Shown piece by piece: positions 16,288 through 22,983 of a stretch of 28,476 nucleotides of DNA. This DNA is from SIG575 sp045595725 (GTDB lineage Bacteria > Bacillota > Clostridia > Oscillospirales > Acutalibacteraceae). The number at the start of each line of letters is the position of its first letter. Position 1 is the first letter of the stretch. The stretch is from NCBI GenBank assembly GCA_045595725.1, contig JAZOAY010000159.1:1-28476 (forward strand), given 5' to 3'. The notes below the pieces were generated by a model. It ran no database searches. It was not told the DNA's origin and worked only from the letters and a program-made list of their open reading frames with translations. The translations under genes were made by a program, and so were the position numbers.

Positions 16288-17061
16288 ATGAACATCGGAA
16301 ACAAAATAAAAGATTTGCGCAAGAAAAGGGGAATAACCCAGGAGCAGTTGGCAAATGCAATCGGCATTTCTTTTCAGGCGGTGAGCAAATGGGAAAATAA
16401 TATCGCATTGCCTGATATAACTCTTGCACCTGTGCTTGCAAATTATTTCTCAGTTTCAATGGATGAACTTTTTTGTTTCAATCTTGAAGAAATGAAAAAT
16501 GAAGTTGAAAAAATAGTTGATAATGCGTATAAATTCAGAGAAGATGATCCTAAAAAAAGCCGAAAAATCCTTGAAGAAGGTTTGAGAAAATATCCCGAAA
16601 ATGACATTTTACTTAATAATCTTCTATATGTCATTTCTGACCCTGATGAATTAATTGAAATTGCATCAAGGCTTATCGAAAAAACAATTGATAACGAAGT
16701 AAAATACGATGCTTTACGTTTTCTTGCTTATGCTTATAAAAAGAAAGGTGACCTGAAAAGTGCAGAGGCGGCAATCGAGCAGATTCCTGAAATTTACTTC
16801 ACAAAGCTTACGGAAATTGCCTATCTTTTAGAGGGAAAGCCTAAGTTTGATGCGGCTGAAAAACAGAAGTGGATTTCTTTTGAAAATCTTCTTCAGATGA
16901 TGTGGAAAATGGCTGAGTGTTATGAGGCAGAAGGAGATTTTGAGAAAGCAATTACCGAAACAGAAAAAGCTCTCAGTCTGATTCCCATACTTGACCATCC
17001 TAATTTTGACATCTATACAGATTTTTTTGGTAAACAAATTGAAAGATTGAAGAACAAATAA
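16288..17061 (+). CDS. XRE-family regulator with helical, TPR-like C-terminal domain
   Basis: A 257-aa protein. The ATG at 16288 is preferred because AGAGGTGAT lies just upstream and it begins with the family's usual MNIGNKIKDLRKKRG. Residues 3-58 are a Cro/CI helix-turn-helix (ITQEQLANAIGISFQAVSKW, then ALPDITLAPVLANYFSVSMDELF). Residues 65-257 are helical with TPR-like pairs (EEGLRKYPENDILLNNLLYV, AYAYKKKGDLKSAEAAIEQI, AECYEAEGDFEKAITETEKA), an architecture common in Clostridia where the repeats may sense a peptide or partner. An inverted repeat TGTTAA-N15-TTAACA (16241-16267) lies in the leader and could be its own operator. Convergent with the LuxR-type gene, sharing a terminator. The target genes are unknown. 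Confidence 0.87.
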   Translation: MNIGNKIKDLRKKRGITQEQLANAIGISFQAVSKWENNIALPDITLAPVLANYFSVSMDELFCFNLEEMKNEVEKIVDNAYKFREDDPKKSRKILEEGLRKYPENDILLNNLLYVISDPDELIEIASRLIEKTIDNEVKYDALRFLAYAYKKKGDLKSAEAAIEQIPEIYFTKLTEIAYLLEGKPKFDAAEKQKWISFENLLQMMWKMAECYEAEGDFEKAITETEKALSLIPILDHPNFDIYTDFFGKQIERLKNK

Positions 17062-17063
17062 AC

Positions 17064-17103
17064 AAACACCGCTGAGAATTTTTGAAATTCAGCGGTGTTT
17101 TAC
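17064..17103. terminator. Shared terminator between convergent XRE and LuxR-type genes
   Basis: AAACACCGCTGA (17064-17075) pairs with TCAGCGGTGTTT (17089-17100), with an AT-rich inner stem carrying a two-base bulge. The right arm contains the stop codon and last codons of the minus-strand LuxR-type gene. T-rich flanks occur on both strands, although neither is an ideal run. Confidence 0.72.
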
Positions 17104-17994
17104 TTTTTCGAGAAGTTCTGTTCTGCTTGTAACTTTTAACTTTTTGTAGATACTTGATGTGTGTTTTTTTATTGTGCTTTCTGTTACAAAAAGTTTTTCT
17201 GCAATTTCTTTTCTTTTTGCATTTTCAAGAAGATAGGTAAGGACTTCTTTTTCACGTTCTGAAAGTGAGTCAAGTACATTGATGTCATATATTTCTTCAA
17301 TTTGTGTTTCTGTAACAGAGTTCTGTTCTTTATTTTTTTCATAATCCTGAAGTATTCCGTAAAGCAGAAGAATAAGACCCTCTGTTATGATGTATGAAAT
17401 TGAAAGGAATTCAAAGTTTGCACGGATAATGTTTTCTACAAGCCAGATTGCGATGTTGCCGATAACAACAAATGCAAGAAACATGGAGTGCTTGATAGAA
17501 ACTGCAGTTTTCTTAACCATAGTGTAAACAATTATACCGACCATCGCTGCAAAGTATGCAAAGAGATAAATTTTATAAACATTGTGCAGAGGTCCATATT
17601 CTTTTACAAGAACGGCAACTCCGTCAACAAAAGAAAGAGAAACATCTTTGTAGTAAATCGGCAGATAGCCACCGCTTGTTGCAATGAAAAGCATAACTGA
17701 GTTGATACCGATTAAAACCCACGAAAATACTTTCGGAAATCTGAACCTTAAAAGATTCACAATCATCATCAACAGAAAAAATGGGAGAAAAACATTTCCT
17801 AGGTATGCAATTCTGTTTGCCCACAAAGCTCCGTCAAGGGTTTTGGATAAAGATAATAAAAAGTAACCGAGGTCACACACGGAAACAGAAACAAAGAGGA
17901 GCATAAGCCATATGTCGCGTTTGCGGTCAACAAAAAAATAAATCGCAATCATCAATAGTGAAACTATAAAAACAATGCCGTAAAGCGTTACCAT
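17089..17994 (-). CDS. Membrane-anchored LuxR-type regulator (7TM sensor plus GerE-type HTH)
   Basis: A 301-aa protein; AAAGGAGGG lies just before the ATG at 17994. Residues 1-215 hold about seven hydrophobic segments (starting YGIVFIVSLLMIAIYFF and ending ITEGLILLLYGIL) that resemble the 7TM N-terminal region of some histidine kinases. Residues 238-301 are a LuxR/GerE DNA-binding domain: LDSLSEREKEVLTYLLENAK, EIAEKLFVTESTIKKHTSSI, YKKLKVTSRTELL. There is no kinase, receiver or autoinducer-binding domain, so sensor and DNA-binding output are in one chain and binding would occur at the membrane. The signal and targets are unknown. It is divergent from the leader of the large dockerin gene at 18260, which makes that gene a candidate target. 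Confidence 0.85.
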   Translation of the reverse strand: MVTLYGIVFIVSLLMIAIYFFVDRKRDIWLMLLFVSVSVCDLGYFLLSLSKTLDGALWANRIAYLGNVFLPFFLLMMIVNLLRFRFPKVFSWVLIGINSVMLFIATSGGYLPIYYKDVSLSFVDGVAVLVKEYGPLHNVYKIYLFAYFAAMVGIIVYTMVKKTAVSIKHSMFLAFVVIGNIAIWLVENIIRANFEFLSISYIITEGLILLLYGILQDYEKNKEQNSVTETQIEEIYDINVLDSLSEREKEVLTYLLENAKRKEIAEKLFVTESTIKKHTSSIYKKLKVTSRTELLEKVKHR

Positions 17995-18027
17995 ATAAAC
18001 CCTCCTTTGTTTGTTTCATGTGAGATA

Positions 18028-18056
18028 AATATACCATAATTTCTTTGCGTTGTCAA
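18028..18056 (-). promoter_or_regulatory. Promoter of the LuxR-type gene
   Basis: On the minus strand: consensus TTGACA (18056-18051), a 17-bp spacer, TATATT (18033-18028) preceded by TGG, an extended -10. It lies 34 bases before the start codon. Confidence 0.85.
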
Positions 18057-18111
18057 ATAACCAAAGGTATTAGTTGTTATTTTGGATTTGTAGAATTTCA
18101 ACAAATTTAAA

Positions 18112-18120
18112 TGGTAAAAT
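18112..18120 (+). promoter_or_regulatory. Possible extended -10 promoter for the 18260 gene
   Basis: TGGTAAAAT is a good extended -10 box, but no clear -35 is spaced at 16-18 bp. Transcripts starting near 18127 would contain the GTAGCC repeats and the leader terminator. Confidence 0.4.
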
Positions 18121-18128
18121 TTGACATG

Positions 18129-18176
18129 GTAGCCCTAAAAGTAGCCCTTGGTAGCCCCTTTCTTTCAAAAGTAGCC
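18129..18176 (+). repeat. Four short GTAGCC direct repeats in the leader of the 18260 gene
   Basis: GTAGCCC occurs at 18129-18135, 18141-18147 and 18151-18157, and GTAGCC at 18171-18176. The last copy is the left arm of the following hairpin. All four are complementary to the single GGCTAC at 18182-18187. Confidence 0.75.
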
Positions 18177-18193
18177 TATAAGGCTACTTTTTT
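18167..18193 (+). terminator. Leader terminator-like hairpin upstream of the 18260 gene
   Basis: AAAAGTAGCCT (18167-18177) pairs perfectly with AGGCTACTTTT (18181-18191), loop ATA, followed by a run of six T. The gene to the left is transcribed leftward, so no known plus-strand gene needs a terminator here. It is either an attenuator for the downstream gene or a relic. Confidence 0.8.
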
Positions 18194-18259
18194 ATGTTCG
18201 TAGAAAGGTGTAGAATTATTATGGGTAATACCAATAAGTTGAACAAGGAGGCAAAAACA

Positions 18260-21200
18260 ATGAAGAAACCATTTACGAAAAGAATTTTTGGTATTTTACT
18301 TTCTCTCGTAATGCTGGTGGGTGTTTGTACACCTATATCCGTTACGGCAGTAGCAGAAGAAGAAATCTACGGCTATGACCCAAACTATGAACACGGCTAC
18401 TTCTTAGGTGGCAGAGGCGACTGGGAAGGTGGCACATGGATACGTGAGGTCTATGACTGGGACGATATGGATCAGGTGTTCAAAATGCTGGACAGTAGCT
18501 CTATGTTCAACTATGGTTATGTGACAGTCAAGCTGATGGATGACCTTTCTATGACCGCCCAAGGTCTTGCCAATGATGCCTATACTATGAAAGAGTATAT
18601 TGTTGACTACGGTTCGAAAAACATTGTTTTCGATTTCAACGGTCACACCCTGAGCGGTACTGACACGGTATCTACCACCAATCAGGAGTATCCGCTGGAA
18701 TCCTTTATTCGGTTGTTCGTAAACGGAGGAAACGTACTTACCTTTACCGACTCTGTGGGAGGTGGGGGCATCAACTTTTACTCCTCACGCGCAATAGATA
18801 GCAGCCTTGCTGCGCTTCACGTCTATGCAGTCGGCTCTCGCGGTACATACAATGAGGATGACCCGAATTCCTATCCCGCAAAGGTCATCTTCGACGGTGG
18901 TACCTATGAAATGACCGCAAAAATCGAAAAATTCGCTCAGGGTACGTGCCATGGTGATGTTGAATTCCGTGGTACAGTGATTGCGGACTTTGTGGACGTG
19001 GAGATCAACGACGGCACCTTTATTGCAAACAGTGAGGGCTTGATATCCAGTTACGAGAACAGGGATATGTGCGCCCGTGAGCTTGCTGCCTTCGGTACAA
19101 CAATTTCGGACTGGTTTAATTTTCCGTATGAATATCACCCCAATGACGAGGAGATAACACCGTATGAAGAAACGGGACGTACTGTTATCAACGGTGGTAA
19201 ATTCATCTCCGATGGCTATGCAGTCCATCATTTTGATAACTGCGAGGTTTATCAAATACTCGGCGTAACAGGTGTAGTTCAAACACTTGACAGTCATTTT
19301 CACGTAAACTATCCCACCATCAACGGCGGATATTTTGAAGGTCAGATGGGCTTCACCGGTCTTACCTTTACATACAGCGACGGTAACGAGGCTCTTAACT
19401 ACCGACCTGCGTCTGAAATTATTCCCGAAACAGTTTTGTTTGTCGGTGTTGACAAGGACGGCAACGAGAGTACGGATATCACCGATTGGGATTGGAAGGA
19501 TCTCCACGATATGCAGTCGTGCATTGTGATTTCCGGGGATGCAATTAAGCTTAATACCACGCCCGAGGGTGAAGGCGATCCTACCCAACTTACGAGAACC
19601 GTCAAGCAAAGCGATACCTTTGAGATGAGCTGGACGGTGTCATCCTATCTGGAAGGCGAGGTAGTGTGCCAGCCTGCGATTACCATTACCCGTCCGAATT
19701 CCAACATCGAACCCAAAACTTATTCAAAATCTGAAGTAACGCTTGATTACTCCGAATATCCCAATGATGTAAATGTAAGCTGCGGACTTTATGTTTTTGT
19801 AGAAGGCGAAGGAGCTTTATTACAGCAGGCAGGCTATATCCATAAGGACTATACTGTTGATGTCAAGCGTATCTACACCGCGACCGACGCATGTATGAAG
19901 TGCTATGTGTCGAATAGAGGCTGGATCTGGAATGAAATAGTTGAGGGCGGAACCTGTCGCTTTGTGATTTCACCCAACGATTACTACGAACTGACCGATC
20001 CCGACAAGCTTGTTGTCTATGTAAACGATGAAATCGTAACTCCCGATGAAGACGGAATATATACCGTGGAAAATGTTACCGAGGATCTTGTCATCTCCTG
20101 TGATGGCTCCGGCTTCACAAGATATTCCAACCTGACGGTCACCGCGGGCGGAAAGACCGTAAAGGAAAAGCTCTTTGACGGAGACATCTATACATTCAAA
20201 ACCCTTGAAGAATTCGGTGCGACTGTGCCAGAAAATTCCACCTTCACCGGTTGGAAAATCGGCAACAAAACTTATCAGCCCGGTGACACCTTCATAGTGC
20301 CTGGCGGAACTGAAATCAAGATCAATGCCGCATTCACAGGACTTCATAACATCACCGTTGAAAACGGTACAGCCTATGCCGATGAAGCACATACTCAGCC
20401 TATATCTGTTGCTGCAGAGGATCAAGTGATCTACATCGTAGCAGACGAAGCACCTGAGGGCAAGGTGTTCGGTTATTGGAGCCATCAGGAGGTCGCCAAT
20501 CCGGGCGGTAGCGGTTGGTTCGGCAATTACGATTCTGCAGAGACCACCTACACGGTATACTACAGCGATGTTGTTCTTGCTCCTGTTTACGAAACACCGA
20601 TGGACGAAATTATCATCAACGGCATGACAAAGCCTTCCGCAGGTGTTGCAATTGACAACTCCGATTATTCCTACAAGTGGGGCTGCAGTGTTCCTGCAGG
20701 TTCCGGCTATAGCCTTGGTACTTGCTATTGGTATGACATTACCGATGGAGAACCTGAATTTGCAATGAGCAGCGGTGATGTTTTCCAAATCGGACATACA
20801 TACCGCTTCAAAGCGAAGATCAGCTTGTACGGCGACACCATCTTCCCTGCAAATGCAGAGGATATTTCGGTAACGCTTAACGGCATTGATGCCGAGGATT
20901 ACGAGTGTACGATCAGCGAGTTAAGTTACGTCTACGAAAATGCGGTTATCTGCTTCGAGTTCACATGTGATGAAGAAGTAGAAAGTGGCGTATCAGTCGG
21001 CGGTACGGCAGCATCCTTCGGAAGCGAGGATGATGTGCTGTTCATTGATTTTATTCTTGCAGGCTCAACCGAGAAAAGCTATTCAGCAATTCTTACGGGA
21101 ACAAAAGGTGATTTTGTTGTTGAAAATGTAGAGCCCGGTACATATACAATGCGAGTTACAAAGAATAACCATGTAACGCGTGAATATGAAATTGTGGTTG

Positions 21201-21430
21201 CCGACGAAGATGTTGTTCAGAATGTCAAAATTCACCTTATCGGTGATATAAACGGTGACGGCAAAGTCAACACGGTTGACGTTGCCCGTGCAAATGCACA
21301 AGCAAGGGGAGTATCGGCACTTGTGGACTATGAATTTGCCTGTGTAGATATAAATGCTGACGGCAGAGTTAATACAGTAGATGTTGCGCAGATGAATGCT
21401 CATGCAAAAGGTGTAAAAAATCTGTGGTAA
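18260..21430 (+). CDS. Large secreted beta-helix-like dockerin protein (1056 aa)
   Basis: The ATG at 18260 is chosen because AAGGAGG lies 8 bases before it and a classic signal peptide follows (MKKPFTKR, hydrophobic core, cleavage near AVA-EE); in-frame ATGs at 18194 and 18221 would add an N-terminal extension. Residues 45-390 are Gly/Asn-rich and beta-helix-like (DFNGHTLSG, FDGGTYEMTA, INDGTFIA, INGGKFISDGYA, INGGYFEGQMG). Residues 450-620 look like Ig-type or beta-sandwich segments, about 620-775 resemble InlB-type/bacterial-repeat folds (FTGWKIGNKTYQPGDTF, NITVENGTAYAD), and about 785-905 is a further beta domain. Residues 910-994 are the shared beta-sandwich module, and 995-1056 a dockerin with two good calcium loops (DINGDGKVNTVD, DINADGRVNTVD). 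No catalytic domain is recognised. Sampled coding lines before the last module run to 48-58% G+C, well above most neighbours, which suggests acquisition or domain fusion. Confidence 0.84.
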   Translation: MKKPFTKRIFGILLSLVMLVGVCTPISVTAVAEEEIYGYDPNYEHGYFLGGRGDWEGGTWIREVYDWDDMDQVFKMLDSSSMFNYGYVTVKLMDDLSMTAQGLANDAYTMKEYIVDYGSKNIVFDFNGHTLSGTDTVSTTNQEYPLESFIRLFVNGGNVLTFTDSVGGGGINFYSSRAIDSSLAALHVYAVGSRGTYNEDDPNSYPAKVIFDGGTYEMTAKIEKFAQGTCHGDVEFRGTVIADFVDVEINDGTFIANSEGLISSYENRDMCARELAAFGTTISDWFNFPYEYHPNDEEITPYEETGRTVINGGKFISDGYAVHHFDNCEVYQILGVTGVVQTLDSHFHVNYPTINGGYFEGQMGFTGLTFTYSDGNEALNYRPASEIIPETVLFVGVDKDGNESTDITDWDWKDLHDMQSCIVISGDAIKLNTTPEGEGDPTQLTRTVKQSDTFEMSWTVSSYLEGEVVCQPAITITRPNSNIEPKTYSKSEVTLDYSEYPNDVNVSCGLYVFVEGEGALLQQAGYIHKDYTVDVKRIYTATDACMKCYVSNRGWIWNEIVEGGTCRFVISPNDYYELTDPDKLVVYVNDEIVTPDEDGIYTVENVTEDLVISCDGSGFTRYSNLTVTAGGKTVKEKLFDGDIYTFKTLEEFGATVPENSTFTGWKIGNKTYQPGDTFIVPGGTEIKINAAFTGLHNITVENGTAYADEAHTQPISVAAEDQVIYIVADEAPEGKVFGYWSHQEVANPGGSGWFGNYDSAETTYTVYYSDVVLAPVYETPMDEIIINGMTKPSAGVAIDNSDYSYKWGCSVPAGSGYSLGTCYWYDITDGEPEFAMSSGDVFQIGHTYRFKAKISLYGDTIFPANAEDISVTLNGIDAEDYECTISELSYVYENAVICFEFTCDEEVESGVSVGGTAASFGSEDDVLFIDFILAGSTEKSYSAILTGTKGDFVVENVEPGTYTMRVTKNNHVTREYEIVVADEDVVQNVKIHLIGDINGDGKVNTVDVARANAQARGVSALVDYEFACVDINADGRVNTVDVAQMNAHAKGVKNLW

Positions 21431-21451
21431 ATTTTATAAGATAAATAACTC

Positions 21452-21484
21452 ACCCCGTGAAGTTTGTAAAAAGCTTCACGGGGT
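21452..21484. terminator. Convergent terminator between the dockerin gene and xylB
   Basis: ACCCCGTGAAG (21452-21462) pairs perfectly with CTTCACGGGGT (21474-21484), loop of 11 bases. It lies between two converging genes. The T runs are short on both strands, so efficiency is uncertain. Confidence 0.78.
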
Positions 21485-21498
21485 AAAATTTTGATTTA

Positions 21499-22983
21499 TT
21501 AAAGCATTTCAAATGACTTTTTAAGTGCGGGATATAGTGTGCGGTAAATTGAATAGTATTTCATGTATTTATCATGATTTTCTTTGCTATATTCGTAAGT
21601 TTCACCGTTGATAACAGTTTTGTCGCAGGCTTCTTCTACAGAAGAATAAACGCCTGCTGCGCAACCGCCGAGAAGTGCCGCACCTAAAACAGCACCTTCA
21701 CTCGTCTGCATTGTCTTTACGTTTATACCGTAAACATCGGAGAACATTTCTCTCCAGAATTCACTTTTTGCACCGCCGCCGCAGAGTGCCATATCGCCAA
21801 CTTCAATTGAGTTTTCTTTAAGAATTTCAAGGCAGTCATAAAGTGAATATGCAACACCTTCCATAACTGCACGTGCCATGTGACATTTTGTGTGAATCGC
21901 GGAAAGTCCGAAGAAAACACCTCTTGCACCTGCATCAAGAACAGGACTTCTTTCACCCATAAGATATGGGAGATAAAGGAGACTGTCGCATCCTATCGGA
22001 ATTTCAGAAGCAAGAGAATCAAGTTCTTTGTAGTCATATTCTTTTGCAATCTGATTTCTGAACCAATTAAGAGAAAGTCCTGCAGCCTGAGTTACTCCCA
22101 TAACATGCCAACATCCCGGAACTGCACAGCAGAAAGCGTGAATTCTGCCAAGTTTATCGGTGTGAAGTTCATTTGTATGTGCAAAAACGACACCGCTTGT
22201 GCCTATGGTTGTAAAGGCTTTACCTTCACGGCAGACACCCATACCGATTGCAGCACATGCGTTATCACCGCCACCGCCTGCAATAACAACATTTTTTGTC
22301 ATACCCAGTTCTTCTGCAATATCAGCTTTCAGATGTCCTGTAGCTTCGGGACTTTCATAAACTTTTGGGAGAAGTGAAAGATCAATGCCCAATTTTTCAC
22401 AGACTTCCTCACTCCATTTTCTTTCACCGATATCAAGCAACTGAGTACCTGATGCATCAGAAACTTCTGTTGCAAAGTCTCCTGAAAGCATGAAACGGAT
22501 ATAATCTTTCGGAAGAAGAATTTTTCTGCATTTTGCAAAGTTTTCAGGCTCATTTTCCTTAACCCACATAATTTTGCCGGCAGTAAAACCTTCAAGAGCA
22601 GGGTTAGCGGTGATTTCAATGAGTTTTTCTTTGCCGATAATTTCTTCAATATATTTACATTGTTTTGTTGTTCTGCCGTCACACCAAAGAATAGCAGGAC
22701 GGATGACGTCGTTATTCTCATCAAGCATTACAAGACCGTGCATCTGTCCTGAAAGACCGATACTGACGATATCTGATTTGTCAACGGAACTTGTTTTTAC
22801 AACGGCTTTAACGGTGTTCTTGACAGCGCTCCACCAATGGAGAGGATTTTGTTCAGCCCAACCGTTCTGAGGCTGAGAAAGGGGATATTCCTCACTACAC
22901 GATGCAGTTACATTTCCTTTTTCGTCAAAAAGAACTGTTTTTGTACCTGAAGTTCCAACGTCAATACCTAAAAGATATTTCAT
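21499..22983 (-). CDS. xylB: Xylulokinase
   Basis: Phosphorylates D-xylulose with ATP to xylulose 5-phosphate, feeding the pentose phosphate pathway. It is a 494-aa FGGY kinase of usual family length. The N-terminal phosphate-binding motif is GIDVGTSGTK (6-15); GLSGQMHG (77-84) and SDASGTQLLD (175-184) are xylulokinase signatures; GGGGDNACAAIG contains D240, equivalent to the catalytic base of E. coli XylB; a C-terminal GGGAKSEFW motif completes the ATP site. The start codon overlaps the stop of the GH3 gene (ATGA, 22980-22983), implying translational coupling in the order xylA, GH3, xylB. No separate promoter is seen. Confidence 0.95.
   Translation of the reverse strand: MKYLLGIDVGTSGTKTVLFDEKGNVTASCSEEYPLSQPQNGWAEQNPLHWWSAVKNTVKAVVKTSSVDKSDIVSIGLSGQMHGLVMLDENNDVIRPAILWCDGRTTKQCKYIEEIIGKEKLIEITANPALEGFTAGKIMWVKENEPENFAKCRKILLPKDYIRFMLSGDFATEVSDASGTQLLDIGERKWSEEVCEKLGIDLSLLPKVYESPEATGHLKADIAEELGMTKNVVIAGGGGDNACAAIGMGVCREGKAFTTIGTSGVVFAHTNELHTDKLGRIHAFCCAVPGCWHVMGVTQAAGLSLNWFRNQIAKEYDYKELDSLASEIPIGCDSLLYLPYLMGERSPVLDAGARGVFFGLSAIHTKCHMARAVMEGVAYSLYDCLEILKENSIEVGDMALCGGGAKSEFWREMFSDVYGINVKTMQTSEGAVLGAALLGGCAAGVYSSVEEACDKTVINGETYEYSKENHDKYMKYYSIYRTLYPALKKSFEML

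Noticed and set aside
18129..18193. CRISPR array or T-box riboswitch in the GTAGCC repeat region
   Set aside because: The repeat units are only 6-7 bases with irregular short spacing, unlike CRISPR. No T-box sequence or specifier stem is visible, and the downstream gene is not an aminoacyl-tRNA or amino-acid gene.
18194..18259. ATG starts at 18194 or 18221 for the 1056-aa protein
   Set aside because: They add 22 or 13 residues before a normal signal peptide; the ATG at 18260 has a near-perfect ribosome binding site. The 18221 ATG also has a weak site, so a minor extended form is not fully excluded.
18785..19609. Long minus-strand open frame (274 aa) opposite the large dockerin gene, and another at 19970-20797
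   Set aside because: Both are antisense to a well-supported secreted protein with signal peptide and dockerin. Their translations are rich in Cys/His/Ile with no recognisable domain, as expected of shadow frames in a GC-richer gene.
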